Under the pieces are notes generated by a model. That model saw nothing but the letters and a program-made list of their open reading frames with translations. It did no database searches and had not been told where the DNA came from. A stretch of DNA of 64,000 nt from Streptomyces aquilus (GTDB lineage: Bacteria > Actinomycetota > Actinomycetes > Streptomycetales > Streptomycetaceae): the NCBI RefSeq assembly GCF_003955715.1, contig NZ_CP034463.1, forward strand, positions 4,402,001 through 4,466,000, read 5' to 3'. Made by a program: the position numbers and the translations under genes. Below, in pieces: positions 43,767-56,595 of this stretch. The first letter of the stretch is position 1. The number at the start of each line of letters is the position of its first letter.

Positions 43767-44152
43767 GAGCGGCTGAGCGCTTCGTGCGGCACCGCCCACG
43801 TGCGGCGGACCAGGAACCGGAAAGCCGACGCCAGCACCAGGGACACGGCCTTCACGGCGTTCGACCCGAGCGGTCCGTGAAGGCCGAGGCCGTGATAGCC
43901 GACGTAGAACAGGCCGCTCTCCATCACCACTCCGATCCCGCGGAAGGCGAAGAACAGGGTGGGCCCCTCGCCGATGCCCGCCACGTGGTCGCGGTGGGCG
44001 AGGAGCCGCAGGCCCAGGTAGTTCGTGAACACGGCGATGACGCTCGCGAGCACCGTCGCCACCAGGGCTTGCCCGTCGAGACCGTGCAGCAGCACATTGA
44101 AGACGGCGAAATTCACCACGGCACCGCTGCCGCCGACCACCCACGCATTCAC
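43763..44152 (-). CDS. GtrA-family membrane protein
   Basis: A 129-residue protein with four hydrophobic helices in the GtrA pattern: GGSGAVVNFAVFNVLL, ALVATVLASVIAVFTNYLGLRLL, FFAFRGIGVVMESGLFYVGY and a final NAVKAVSLVLASAFRFLVRRTWAV. GtrA proteins flip or supply bactoprenol-linked sugars. It starts at GTG 44152, and convergently overlaps the exporter ATPase stop by four bases. Context suggests surface-glycan modification. Confidence 0.85.
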   Translation of the reverse strand: MNAWVVGGSGAVVNFAVFNVLLHGLDGQALVATVLASVIAVFTNYLGLRLLAHRDHVAGIGEGPTLFFAFRGIGVVMESGLFYVGYHGLGLHGPLGSNAVKAVSLVLASAFRFLVRRTWAVPHEALSRS

Positions 44153-44218
44153 GTCACAACTCTTAGCGGGAAACGGTAATTCGTGGCCCTTCCCTTTGCC
44201 TAAAGCAAGCCAAGAAAA

Positions 44219-44253
44219 GGGCGCCCCGAGCCGATTCCCGGCCCGGGGCGCCC
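44219..44253 (-). terminator. Terminator of the glutamate dehydrogenase gene
   Basis: GGGCGCCCCG(A)GCC at 44219-44232 pairs with GGC(C)CGGGGCGCCC at 44240-44253. On the minus strand it runs into CTTTTCTT, a clear U-tract. It is 33 bases past the gdh stop. Confidence 0.88.
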
Positions 44254-44286
44254 AGTTGCTCGTACCGCACTACGAGCTCGTACGGC

Positions 44287-47200
44287 CTACGAATGCGTTC
44301 GCAGCAGCGTGCGCATGGTCCGCATGGCCACCGACAGGTTGGCGAGGTCGAACGTCTCCGAGCTCTGGATCTCGTCCAGGGTGGTGCGCGCCCGGCCGAG
44401 GATCGCCGCGTTCTTCTCCTCCCAGGCCTTGAAGCGCTGCTCAGGAGTGGAGGTGCCGTTGCCCACCGCCAGGATGTCCGCGGTCACGGCCGCGTGGGCC
44501 GCGTAGAGGTCCTCGCGGATGGAGGCGCGAGCCATGGACTGCCAGCGGTCCGCGCGGGGCAGCTCGATGATGCGGTCCATGAGCTGCGTGATGTGCAGCC
44601 GGTCGGCGAGGTCGTAGTAGACCTCGGCGACGTCCAGCGGCTCCTTGCCGTTGCGGTCCGCCACGGAGACGATGTCGAGCGTGGGGAAGGCGGAGGAGAA
44701 CCCGGCCACGCGCGTGGCGAGTTCGTCCGGGACGCCGGCGCCCGACAGCTCGTCGTAGATCCGCTGGTACCACTCCAGGTCCGCGCCCCGCAGCAGCTTC
44801 GGCAGCTGCGACCACACCTGCTCGACCCGCTCGCCGAAGAACTCGACGGTCTCGGCGAGCTGGAGCGGCTGCGGCCGGTTGTTGAGCAGCCAGCGCGTGC
44901 CGCGCTCGACGAGACGCCGCGAGTGCAGCCGGATACGGGTCTGCACGGCGGCCTCGACCCGGTTGTCGAGGGCCTCCACCGCGTCCCACACGGCGGCCGA
45001 GCGGAAGATCGCGCGGGCCGCGGTCTGCGCCCGGACGATCTCCTCCAGGGAGGCCCCGGTCTCCTCGCGCAGGCGGTGCAGGTACGTCGTACCGCCCGTG
45101 TTGACCGTGTCGTTGACGAGGACGGTCGTGATGATCTCGCGGGCCAGCGGGTGGCTGTGCATCTGCTCGGCGAACTTCTCGCGCAGCGCGGTCGGGAAGT
45201 ACGCGTCGAGCAGGGTGCGCAGATACGGGTCGTCGGGCAGCGAGGTGTGCAGCAGCTCGTCGGAGACCGTGATCTTCGTGTACGCCAGCAGTACGGCCGT
45301 CTCCGGGCCGGTCAGGCCCTGGCCGTTGGTCAGGCGCTCGCGGATCTGGCGGTCGGTGGGCAGGAACTCCAGGGCCCGGTCGAGATGGCCCTCCCTGACC
45401 AGGTGGCGCATGAAGCGCTGCTGGGCGTGGAGCATGTCCTTGGACTGGGCGAGCGCGTTGGCGATCGCGGTGTTCTGCGCGTAGTTGTTGCGCAGCACCA
45501 GGTGGCCGACCTCGTCGGTCATCTCGGCGAGCAGCTTGTTGCGCTGCTTGACCGTCATGTCGCCCTCGGTGACCAGGCCGTTGAGCAGGATCTTGATGTT
45601 CACCTCGTGGTCGGAGGTGTCCACGCCCGCGCTGTTGTCGATGGCATCGGTGTTGATCTTGCCGCCGTGCAGGGCGAACTCGATCCGGCCGAGCTGGGTC
45701 AGGCCCAGGTTGCCGCCCTCGCCGACGACCTTGACGCGCAGGTCGGCGCCGTCGACGCGGATCGGGTCGTTGGCCTTGTCGCCGACGTCCGCGTGCGACT
45801 CGGCGCTCGACTTCACGTACGTGCCGATGCCGCCGTTCCACAGCAGGTCGACCGGCGCCTTGAGGATCGCCTTCATCAGGTCGGCCGGCGTCATCTTGGA
45901 GACCTTGCCCTCGATGCCGAGGGCCTCGCGGATGTGCGCGTTGAGCGGGATGGCCTTGGCGGTCCGCGGGAACACGCCGCCACCGGCCGAGATGAGCTCG
46001 GCGTTGTAGTCGGCCCAGCTGGAGCGCGGCAGCTCGAAGACGCGGCGCCGCTCGGCGTAGGAGGTCGCCGAGTCCGGGTTCGGGTCGATGAAGATGTGCC
46101 GGTGGTCGAAGGCGGCGACCAGGCGGATGTGCTCGCTGAGCAGCATGCCGTTGCCGAACACGTCACCGGACATGTCACCGATGCCGACGACCGTGAAGTC
46201 CTCGGTCTGGGTGTCGACGCCCAGCTCCCGGAAGTGCCGCTTGACGGACTCCCAGGCGCCGCGCGCGGTGATGCCCATGCCCTTGTGGTCGTAACCGGCC
46301 GAGCCGCCGGAGGCGAAGGCGTCGCCGAGCCAGAAGTTGTACGACTCCGCGACCCCGTTGGCGATGTCGGAGAAGGTGGCGGTGCCCTTGTCGGCGGCGA
46401 CGACCAGGTAGGTGTCGTCCTCGTCGTGCCGTACGACGTCGGCGGGCGGGACGACCTCACCGGCGACCATGTTGTCGGTGATGTCGAGCAGCGCCGAGAT
46501 GAACACCTTGTAGCTGGCGATGCCCTCGGCCAGCCACGCCTCCCGGTCCACGCTCGGGTCGGGCAGCTGCTTGGCGACGAAGCCGCCCTTGGCACCGACC
46601 GGCACGATGACGGTGTTCTTCACCATCTGCGCCTTGACCAGGCCGAGGATCTCGGTCCGGAAGTCCTCACGCCGGTCGGACCAGCGCAGACCGCCGCGCG
46701 CGACCTTGCCGAAGCGCAGGTGCACGCCCTCGACGCGCGGGGAGTAGACCCAGATCTCGAACGCCGGGCGCGGCGCGGGCAGGTCGGGGATGGCCTGCGG
46801 GTCGAACTTCATGGACACGTACTCGTGCGGCTTGCCGCCCGCCGCCTCCTGGAAGAAGTTCGTGCGCAGGGTCGCCTTGATGACGGTGAGGAAGGAGCGC
46901 AGGATGCGGTCCTCGTCGAGGCTGGCGACCTGGTCGAGCGCCGCGTCGACCTCCTCCAGCAGCGCGTCCACGATCTCGTGCCCGGCGCGCTGCCGGTCCG
47001 GCGACATCCGCGCCTCGAACAGGGAGACGAGCAGCCGGGTGGTGTGGACGTTGTTGCGGAGGGTGTCCTCCATGTAGTCCTGCGAGAACGTCGAGCCCGC
47101 CTGGCGCAGGTACTTGGCGTACGCCCGCAGCACCATCGCCTGCCGCCAGCCGAGGCCCGCGCTCAGCACGAGGGCGTTGAAGCCGTCGTTCTCCGCCTTG

Positions 47201-49227
47201 CCCGTCCAGGTCGCGGCGAAGGCCTCCTGGAAGCGCTCACGGCCGTCGTCGCCGAGGTAGTCCCCGGCGCCGTTCTGCGACTTGGGCATGCGCAGACCGA
47301 AGTCGTAGATCCAGGCCGTCGTACGGTCCGAGCAGCGCAGTTCGTACGGCCGCTCGTCGGTGACCTCGACGCCGAGGCGGCTGAGCACCGGCAGGACGGC
47401 GGACAGCGAGACCGCCTCGCCCTTGCGGTAGATCTTGAAGCGGCGCTCCTCGGGCGCCGAGCCGACCGGCTCGTACAGGCTCAGGGCGAAGTTGTTCTCC
47501 TCGCTGAGCTGCTCCAGGTGGCACAGGTCGGCGACGGCCGCGCGCGGGGTGTGGTCGGCCTTGTAGCCCTCGGGGAAGGCGCTGCCGTAGCGGCGCAGCA
47601 GTTCGGCGGCGCGCTCCTCGCCCAGCTCGCCGGTGAGCGCCTCGGCGAACCCGTCGGCCCAGGAGCGGGCGGCCTCGACGAGGCGGGCCTCGATGCGCTC
47701 CTTGTCGCTGTCGCTGAGCTCGGGCAGCACGGTGCCCTGCGGGACGCGGACCACGAAGTGCAGCCGGGACAGGATCGACTCGGTGTTCCAGGCGGTGAAG
47801 TCGACGCTGGTGCCGCCGAGCTCCTCCTTCAGGATGTCGATGATCCGCAGCCGGACACCGGTGGTGTACCGGTCGCGGGGCAGGTAGACGAGGGCGGAGT
47901 AGTAGCGCCCGTACTCGTCCTGGCGCAGGTACAGCCGCAGCCGGCGCCGCTCCTGGAGGTAGAGGACGCTGGTGACGATGGACTGGAGCTCGTCGGCCGG
48001 GGTCTGGAAGAGCTCGTCGCGCGGGTAGGTCTCCAGGATCTGGAGCAGGTCGCGCCCGTCGTGGCTGTTGGGCGAGAACCCGGCACGCCGGAGCACCTCG
48101 TCCACCTTGCGGCGGATGACGGGAACCCGGCGCACGGACTCGGTGTAGGCGGCGGACGAGAACAGCCCGAGGAAGCGCCGCTCCCCGACGACGTTGCCCT
48201 CGGCGTCGAACTTCTTCACGCCGATGTAGTCGAGGTACGACGGCCGGTGCACGGTCGCGCGGCTGTTGGCCTTGGTCAGCACCAGCAGCTTGTGCTCGCG
48301 CGCCTTGGCCCGGGCGTCGGCGGGCAGCCGCTCGAAGGAGGGGCTGACGGGGTGGCTCTCGTCCTCGGCGTGATGCGGGTCGGAGCGCAGGATGCCGAGG
48401 CCGGTGCCCGGCACGGCGGCGAGGGAGTCGTCCGCACGGAGCTGGTACTCGCGGTACCCGAGGAAGGTGAAGTGGTCCGCGGCCAGCCAGCGCAGCAGCT
48501 CACGGGCCTCCTCGATCTCCTGCTCGCGCAGATCGGAGGCGACGGGCTCGGCGGGCAGCTCCTCGGCCATCCGCAGCGCCGCGTCCCGCATCTTCTCCCA
48601 GTCCTCGACCGTCTCGCGGACGTCCGACAGCACCCGCAGCAGATCGGCGGTGATCTGCTTGAGGTCCGCGCGGTCGGTCTCGCGGTCGATCTCCACATGG
48701 ATCCACGACTCGGTGTGCGCGTCGTGCGGAAGCTCGCTGCGGTCGTCGGCGGGGCGCTGCGGGAGCACCTCGATGAGCTGTCCGGTCAGATCACGCCGGA
48801 CGACGACCTGCGGATGGATGACGACATGGATGCCGCGTCCCTGCCGGGTCAGCTCGTTGGTGACCGAGTCGACGAGGAAGGGCATGTCGTCGGTGACGAC
48901 CTCGACGATCGAATGGCTGCACGCCCAGCCGTTCTCCTCCACCGTGGGCGTGAGGACCCGCACATTGGCCGTGCCCTGTGGCCGGTTCTCGGCCAGCCGG
49001 TAATGCGAAAGGGCGGCTCCGAAGACGTCGACCGGGTCGCGGTCGGTGAGGTCCTCCGGGGCGGTGTGCAGGTAGTAGCGCTGGAGGAACGCGAGCACGG
49101 ATTCCCGGTCGGGGGTGCCCTTGTCCGTCGTCCCGGTCGGTAGGCGCCCCCCGACCGGGCTGTTCTCAGCTACCCGGGCAGCCCTCTCGAGCAGCTCGGC
49201 CTTGGCTTCGTCCAGCTTGGTCTGCAT
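44287..49227 (-). CDS. NAD-dependent glutamate dehydrogenase, large (180 kDa class)
   Basis: A 1646-residue enzyme matching the giant GDH class first described in Streptomyces. It has a long N-terminal regulatory part with ACT-like modules (about 90-560), the catalytic region with ARGGLRWSDRREDFRTEILGLVKAQMVKNTVIVPVGAKGGF, a Rossmann NAD domain containing GIGDMSGDVFGNGMLLS, and a helical C-terminus. It converts glutamate to 2-oxoglutarate and ammonia, linking amino-acid catabolism to the TCA cycle. Start ATG 49227 with AGAGGA upstream. Monocistronic. Confidence 0.95.
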   Translation of the reverse strand: MQTKLDEAKAELLERAARVAENSPVGGRLPTGTTDKGTPDRESVLAFLQRYYLHTAPEDLTDRDPVDVFGAALSHYRLAENRPQGTANVRVLTPTVEENGWACSHSIVEVVTDDMPFLVDSVTNELTRQGRGIHVVIHPQVVVRRDLTGQLIEVLPQRPADDRSELPHDAHTESWIHVEIDRETDRADLKQITADLLRVLSDVRETVEDWEKMRDAALRMAEELPAEPVASDLREQEIEEARELLRWLAADHFTFLGYREYQLRADDSLAAVPGTGLGILRSDPHHAEDESHPVSPSFERLPADARAKAREHKLLVLTKANSRATVHRPSYLDYIGVKKFDAEGNVVGERRFLGLFSSAAYTESVRRVPVIRRKVDEVLRRAGFSPNSHDGRDLLQILETYPRDELFQTPADELQSIVTSVLYLQERRRLRLYLRQDEYGRYYSALVYLPRDRYTTGVRLRIIDILKEELGGTSVDFTAWNTESILSRLHFVVRVPQGTVLPELSDSDKERIEARLVEAARSWADGFAEALTGELGEERAAELLRRYGSAFPEGYKADHTPRAAVADLCHLEQLSEENNFALSLYEPVGSAPEERRFKIYRKGEAVSLSAVLPVLSRLGVEVTDERPYELRCSDRTTAWIYDFGLRMPKSQNGAGDYLGDDGRERFQEAFAATWTGKAENDGFNALVLSAGLGWRQAMVLRAYAKYLRQAGSTFSQDYMEDTLRNNVHTTRLLVSLFEARMSPDRQRAGHEIVDALLEEVDAALDQVASLDEDRILRSFLTVIKATLRTNFFQEAAGGKPHEYVSMKFDPQAIPDLPAPRPAFEIWVYSPRVEGVHLRFGKVARGGLRWSDRREDFRTEILGLVKAQMVKNTVIVPVGAKGGFVAKQLPDPSVDREAWLAEGIASYKVFISALLDITDNMVAGEVVPPADVVRHDEDDTYLVVAADKGTATFSDIANGVAESYNFWLGDAFASGGSAGYDHKGMGITARGAWESVKRHFRELGVDTQTEDFTVVGIGDMSGDVFGNGMLLSEHIRLVAAFDHRHIFIDPNPDSATSYAERRRVFELPRSSWADYNAELISAGGGVFPRTAKAIPLNAHIREALGIEGKVSKMTPADLMKAILKAPVDLLWNGGIGTYVKSSAESHADVGDKANDPIRVDGADLRVKVVGEGGNLGLTQLGRIEFALHGGKINTDAIDNSAGVDTSDHEVNIKILLNGLVTEGDMTVKQRNKLLAEMTDEVGHLVLRNNYAQNTAIANALAQSKDMLHAQQRFMRHLVREGHLDRALEFLPTDRQIRERLTNGQGLTGPETAVLLAYTKITVSDELLHTSLPDDPYLRTLLDAYFPTALREKFAEQMHSHPLAREIITTVLVNDTVNTGGTTYLHRLREETGASLEEIVRAQTAARAIFRSAAVWDAVEALDNRVEAAVQTRIRLHSRRLVERGTRWLLNNRPQPLQLAETVEFFGERVEQVWSQLPKLLRGADLEWYQRIYDELSGAGVPDELATRVAGFSSAFPTLDIVSVADRNGKEPLDVAEVYYDLADRLHITQLMDRIIELPRADRWQSMARASIREDLYAAHAAVTADILAVGNGTSTPEQRFKAWEEKNAAILGRARTTLDEIQSSETFDLANLSVAMRTMRTLLRTHS

Positions 49228-49698
49228 TGTCCTCTGGCTCCTGTCGCGCGCCGTTGCGTGACGTAGAAGGAAGTACGGTCTCTTCCCTCTGCGGCTCTAC
49301 GCCACGGCCCGGGGTGTCCGGTCCGCTCCGACGCTATGCCGCGAGGTGAGATGGGCGGGGTGATATCAGCCAATGTCGACGCCTTCGAAAGGTGTGACGC
49401 TGATCTCTGGGAGGCCCTGTCATGAGGTGTGCGCGGCGCCCTGGAGGGTTCCGCACCTCCGTCCCGCCCGCGCGGACCAGCGACTGACGCCCGGACACGG
49501 ATGTCGTCCGTGCTCACCGGGCGCAGGGCAGGGGCGACAGTGCCCCCGCGAACTATCGCGCTGATCACGCCACCAAGGCTATCGCTCCTTACAGGGGCCC
49601 CGTCATGAGCCGTATGTGTACAAAACCAGGGTCCGAACTTTGACGTTCTGCACAGTCCCGGTACTGTCCCCCACCCTCTTGCCAAGTGCTGGTTTCGC
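49228..49698. other. 471-bp divergent intergenic region
   Basis: No convincing gene on either strand. It must contain the gdh promoter and the PfpI-gene promoter (see 49640-49667). The 49380-49560 part has no strong codon bias. No riboswitch or small RNA was recognised. Confidence 0.6.
49640..49667 (+). promoter_or_regulatory. Predicted promoter of the PfpI-family gene
   Basis: TTGACG (49640-49645), a 16-base spacer, and TACTGT (49662-49667), 31 bases ahead of the start codon. Resembles a vegetative-sigma promoter. Confidence 0.45.
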
Positions 49699-50280
49699 AT
49701 GCACGTTGCCGACATGACAGCCAAAATCCTGATCGTCACCGGTGACGCGGCGGAGTCGCTCGAGGTCCTGTACCCCTACCAGCGCCTTCGCGAGGAGGGC
49801 TACGACGTCCACATCGCGGCCCCGACCCGCAAGAAGCTTCAGTTCGTCGTCCATGACTTCGAACCCGGCTTCGACACCTACACCGAGAAGCCCGGCTACA
49901 CCTGGCCGGCCGACCTCGCCTTCGCCGACGTCGACCCCGGCGAGTACGCCGCGGTCGTCATCCCCGGCGGCCGGGCCCCGGAGTACCTCCGCAACGACCC
50001 GGAACTCCGCAAGATCCTGAAGTCCTTCTTCGACGCCGACAAGCCGGTCGCCCAGATCTGCCACGGCCCCCTGCTCACGGCCGCGATCGACGGCCTCCGC
50101 GGCCGCCGCGTCACGGCCTACCCGGCCCTGGAACCCGACATGCAGTCGGCGGGCGCCACCTTCCAGGACACGGAGGCGGTCGTCGACGGCACCCTGGTGT
50201 CTTCAAGGGCATGGCCGGACCACTCGGCGTGGATGCGGGAGTTCTTGACGGTACTGCGGGCCAAGGCGCCGGTTACGTAG
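49699..50280 (+). CDS. DJ-1/PfpI-family protein
   Basis: A 193-residue class I amidotransferase-like fold. The nucleophile elbow cysteine is in AQICHGPLLTAA and the supporting glutamate is near the N-terminus in DAAESLE. GGRAPEYLRNDPELRKILKSF is typical of PfpI-type intracellular peptidase/glyoxalase-like proteins. Starts at 49699 or at the in-frame ATG 49714; neither has a strong ribosome binding site. It may act as a deglycase, chaperone or protease; activity cannot be fixed from sequence. Confidence 0.88.
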   Translation: MHVADMTAKILIVTGDAAESLEVLYPYQRLREEGYDVHIAAPTRKKLQFVVHDFEPGFDTYTEKPGYTWPADLAFADVDPGEYAAVVIPGGRAPEYLRNDPELRKILKSFFDADKPVAQICHGPLLTAAIDGLRGRRVTAYPALEPDMQSAGATFQDTEAVVDGTLVSSRAWPDHSAWMREFLTVLRAKAPVT

Positions 50281-50435
50281 GCGGGGAGGGCGGGCGCTCT
50301 TTGTGCTGCCCTCGCTGCGGGCAGTCGTGCCGCTGGGGCGGCACGGGTGGGCGCAGCGGCACCCCGCCAGCGCGGGGCGAGCGACACCCCGCGACAGCAC
50401 CCCCATGCCGGGCAACCCACCGGCTCGCGCCCGCC

Positions 50436-51101
50436 CTACGCAGCTATTCGCTCCGCCTCCGCAACGGCCTCGGCCAAGGTGTCCACAACCGGTACACCAA
50501 CCTCCTCCAGGCTGGCCCGCCCGTGCGACCCCCCGGTGTACAGAACGGCCCGCGCCCCCACATGCAACGCCGCCACCGCATCATCGGCAGCGTCCCCGAT
50601 CACCACCGTACGAGCCGGATCCACCCCGGCAAGCGCCGCGACATGCCGCTCCATGTGCTCCGCCTTGCTCCCCCCGGACGGCCCCACCCGCCCGTCCACC
50701 CGCACGAAGTGCGCCTCGATGCCGAACCCCCGCACCAACGGCACCAGCTCGTCATGCCCGTACATGCTGAGGATCGACTGACTACGCCCCGCCGACCGCC
50801 ACCCGACGAGCAGCTCCGTCGCCCCGACCGTGAGCCCGCACCCCACCCGGTGCTCGGTGTAGTACCGGTGGAAGGTCTCGTCCATGACCAGCCACTCGGC
50901 CTCGGTGGGCAACCGCCCCATCAACCGCTCGTAGAACTTCGGCACCGGCACGCAGTACAACGCCCGGTACTGCTCCATCGTGATCGGCGCGAGCCCCAGC
51001 TCCGCGAACGCCGCGTTCGTCGCCCCGATGATCGCGTCATTGTCGTGGAACAGCGTCCCGTTCCAGTCCCAGACGATGTGCGCGCCCCTGTGCTTCCCCA
51101 T
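50436..51101 (-). CDS. HAD-superfamily phosphatase
   Basis: A 221-residue HAD hydrolase. Motif I is VWDWNGTLFHD with the nucleophile aspartate first in DWNGT; motif III/IV is VVIGDAADDAVAAL. The cap region is alpha-helical (subfamily I, phosphoglycolate-phosphatase-like). Start ATG 51101 gives MGKHRGAHIVWDWNGT. Substrate unknown. Isolated gene. Confidence 0.87.
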   Translation of the reverse strand: MGKHRGAHIVWDWNGTLFHDNDAIIGATNAAFAELGLAPITMEQYRALYCVPVPKFYERLMGRLPTEAEWLVMDETFHRYYTEHRVGCGLTVGATELLVGWRSAGRSQSILSMYGHDELVPLVRGFGIEAHFVRVDGRVGPSGGSKAEHMERHVAALAGVDPARTVVIGDAADDAVAALHVGARAVLYTGGSHGRASLEEVGVPVVDTLAEAVAEAERIAA

Positions 51102-51178
51102 GCCAAAAACGTACCCGCCCCCACTGACAATCAAGAGACCCGCAGCTCAAACGCCACAACGGGCGGGCGCCGGCAGCC

Positions 51179-51694
51179 TCAGCCGCCCAGCCCGACCAGA
51201 TGAGGGATCTCCTGCGTGGCGTACCAGAGCAGCTCGTGGTCCTCGGTCCCGTCCACAACGAACTGCGCGTCGTCGTCCCCGGCGTCCGCCGCCGCCAGCG
51301 CCTCCGCCCCCGCGGCCACGTCCGCCTCCGCGTCATCCGCGTCGACATGCACCGCGGCCGCCTTGGCCAGCGCCACGCCCCCGGCGACCCGCACCTCACC
51401 GAGCGCCGCCGGATCGAGCCCCCGGTCGGGGTCGGCGACCGCCGCACCGTCGGGCACGTCGACCGCGACCACGACCCGGCGCCGCACCGCGCCCGCGTCC
51501 GCCGCCAGCAGCCGCAGCGAGGCGTGCGCGGCCCGGTTCAGCGCCGCGTACTCGAGTTCCTCGATGTCGTCGGAGAGGTACCACTCGCGCAACGCGGGCG
51601 TCACGGCGTAGGCGACGAGCGGGCCGGGCCCCAACTCGCCCGTCTTGTACGCCTCGGCGAGACCGGAGAGGGTCAGGGGGACGTAGACGCGCAT
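51179..51694 (-). CDS. Conserved actinobacterial hypothetical (DUF6912-like)
   Basis: A 171-residue acidic, alanine-rich protein beginning MRVYVPLTLSGLAEAYKTGELG. I recall this N-terminal pattern from proteins conserved across Streptomyces and other actinobacteria and annotated DUF6912, but no function is known. It precedes the HAD gene on the same strand by 78 bases and may share a transcript. Confidence 0.75.
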   Translation of the reverse strand: MRVYVPLTLSGLAEAYKTGELGPGPLVAYAVTPALREWYLSDDIEELEYAALNRAAHASLRLLAADAGAVRRRVVVAVDVPDGAAVADPDRGLDPAALGEVRVAGGVALAKAAAVHVDADDAEADVAAGAEALAAADAGDDDAQFVVDGTEDHELLWYATQEIPHLVGLGG

Positions 51695-52055
51695 GGTTGC
51701 CGCTTTCGTGGTCGGAGAGCGTGGACGAGGGCTCCGCGGAGGCTCCCGGCAGAGCGGTGACGACCTCCCGAAGGGCCTTCAGGATACGTGCGGGCGTCCC
51801 CTTTCGAGTCCCTGCCCGGCCCCGTGGGGGCGTCCACCCCCGTCCGGAAACTCACCCGGCACGCCCCCGCGGTCACGGGCTTCCGGCATCGCGGATCACC
51901 CGGATAAGCGAACATTCCGCGCCCTCGCCGCACCCCCCGCGCTTCCTTGCCGCCGTCGCCCTCAACCCCGTACAAGATCCCCAACCACCGAAGTTACCGC
52001 CCGGTACGCAGCGCATCGCACCGCTCCGCTCCGGGCTTCGCGAACGGGGATCTCC
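51695..52055. other. 361-bp intergenic region
   Basis: No coding sequence with Streptomyces codon bias was recognised. It separates the divergent DUF6912-like and Rv3235-like genes and should contain both promoters. A C-rich stretch occupies 51800-51960. Nothing else stands out. Confidence 0.5.
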
Positions 52056-52700
52056 ATGAACAAGGTCATGACCAGGTCGCAGCTCCGCCCGGGCACCCGC
52101 CCGCCGAGCCGCCGCGACTCCCGCCGCCCCGGCGGCACCCCGCCCCGCACCCCGGTCGGCGGAACGCCCCGCGCCACCCCCGACGACGGCCGCCCGCCGG
52201 GCTCCCCGGACGGCACCACCCGCACCAGGCCCACGGACAACCGCCCACCGGCGACCACAAGCCCCGCCACGCGCGGCGGAGCCACGCCCCTCCACCCGGG
52301 CCCCCGCGCCGCCCAGGCCCCGCCCAGGCCCGCCGTCCCGGTCCCCCAGCTCCACCCCACCGACCACATCGCCGAACTCCTCGTGCTGGTCCTCAGCGGT
52401 CAGCGCCCGGTCCACTCGATGCTCCGGCACACCGTCGGCCGCGCCTACGACGAACTCGCCGAGCTCGCCGAACGCGGCCCCCTCCGCGCCCGCGGCACCC
52501 GCCCCGTGGTCCGCGACATCGGCTACTACGTCCCGCGCCCCGGCGCCTTCGAGGCCTTCGCCCGCATCGGCGCCGGCGACCAGCTGCGCGCCATGGCCTT
52601 CCGCGTGGAACTCGGCCGGGACCGCCGCTGGCGCTGCACCGCGGTGGAACTGGGCGGCCCCCGCGACCGACGCACGGACGACCACGGACACCACGGCTGA
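52056..52700 (+). CDS. Rv3235-family protein with disordered N-terminus
   Basis: A 214-residue protein. Residues 1 to about 105 are a Pro/Arg/Thr-rich, probably disordered region. The C-terminal part (AELLVLVLSGQRPVHSMLRHTVGRAYDELAELA ... RWRCTAVELG) matches the Rv3235 family, genes of which lie beside secA in actinobacteria. GGGGAT precedes the ATG at 52056. Function unknown; the constant neighbourhood hints at a link to secretion. Confidence 0.78.
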   Translation: MNKVMTRSQLRPGTRPPSRRDSRRPGGTPPRTPVGGTPRATPDDGRPPGSPDGTTRTRPTDNRPPATTSPATRGGATPLHPGPRAAQAPPRPAVPVPQLHPTDHIAELLVLVLSGQRPVHSMLRHTVGRAYDELAELAERGPLRARGTRPVVRDIGYYVPRPGAFEAFARIGAGDQLRAMAFRVELGRDRRWRCTAVELGGPRDRRTDDHGHHG

Positions 52701-52789
52701 CACCCCGGCCGGCACCACGGCTGGCACACCACGGCGCTCCTACGCGACCCGAAGCAGCCGGGACGACCGAGCCGGCCCCACCGGCACGC

Positions 52790-52824
52790 GAAGGGCCGGG
52801 TCACCCCAGGTGACCCGGCCCTTC
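52790..52824 (-). terminator. Terminator of secA
   Basis: A perfect 16-bp stem: GAAGGGCCGGGTCACC (52790-52805) and GGTGACCCGGCCCTTC (52809-52824), loop CCA. It lies 27 bases beyond the secA stop and also ends the convergent Rv3235-like transcript. Confidence 0.9.
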
Positions 52825-52850
52825 AATCCGCTACGGCGTCGCAGACACCG

Positions 52851-55691
<2,841 letters not shown>

Positions 55692-55961
55692 GGGGGTTGG
55701 TCTCCTTGCCGGTCGGGCCTGGGACGGTCGGTTTCCATTTGACTTGACTGAGCAACGGCCATCGTAAGCGAGGACATGGCCACGCCGGGAGCCTGCCGGG
55801 GACGCCGACCGTCCACTGCTTCAAATCTCCGTCAAAGGGGACAACGGCCGGGGGTCGAGGATGGTGCCGCGTTCCGCCGACGAAATGCGCGAAAGGTGAC
55901 CGCGCGCTCACGCACCGCAAAAAGATGGCGCTTGTCGTGAATCCCCAAGCAGAATCGGCCG

Positions 55962-56543
55962 ATGGAACCCGTCACGCTCATCACCGGCCGCCTTCTGATG
56001 CGCACGGTCGGCCCGCCGGACACCGACACCGTGTACGAGGCCGCCCAGGACCCCGACATCCAGCGCTGGACCACCATCCCCTCGCCCTATCTGCGCGAGC
56101 ACGCCGAGAGCTTCGCGGGCGAACTGGTCCCGGACGGCTGGGCGAACGGCTCCATGTTCACGTGGGGCCTCTTCCTCCCCGAAGGGGAGGAACTGGTGGG
56201 CATGCTCGGGCTGTCCATGCGTTCCATGAGCGCGGCCGAGGTCGGCTTCTGGGGCACGAAGGAGCACCGCGGCAACGGCTACGTCACCGAGGCCGTCCTC
56301 GCCGCGTCCCGCTGGGCCTTCACCCAGCTGTCGATCGACCGCGTGGAGTGGCGCGCGGAGGTCGGCAACCGCCCCTCGCGCGCGGTGGCGGAACGCTGCG
56401 GCTTCACCGTCGAGGGCGTCCTGCGCTCCGGGATCGTGAACCAGGGCGTACGGCGGGACTGCTGGGTGGGTTCGCTGCTGCCGTCGGACCTGGGGCTGCC
56501 GTCGACGGCGCCGTATCTGCCGGCGCGCGTGGAGCTCTCGTAG
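55962..56543 (+). CDS. GNAT acetyltransferase (RimJ/RimL-like)
   Basis: A 193-residue N-acetyltransferase. It begins with the typical RimJ/RimL strand VTLITGRLLMRTVGPPD; the acetyl-CoA loop is GTKEHRGNGYVTEA and ERCGFTVEGVLR the conserved C-terminal segment. The substrate may be a protein N-terminus, small molecule or antibiotic. Divergent from secA and apparently alone. Confidence 0.88.
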   Translation: MEPVTLITGRLLMRTVGPPDTDTVYEAAQDPDIQRWTTIPSPYLREHAESFAGELVPDGWANGSMFTWGLFLPEGEELVGMLGLSMRSMSAAEVGFWGTKEHRGNGYVTEAVLAASRWAFTQLSIDRVEWRAEVGNRPSRAVAERCGFTVEGVLRSGIVNQGVRRDCWVGSLLPSDLGLPSTAPYLPARVELS

Positions 56544-56595
56544 TGATCGCGCAGCTCACGCCCCGTTGTCAGTGCCACCGCCTATCGTCCCCCTC

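Noticed and set aside
44293..49143. A 1616-codon plus-strand open frame antisense to glutamate dehydrogenase
   Set aside because: It mirrors gdh codon bias and has no recognisable motif or ribosome binding site; gdh on the other strand is unambiguous.
49228..49698. A small gene in the gdh-PfpI gap
   Set aside because: Frames exist on both strands but lack a ribosome binding site and third-position GC bias.
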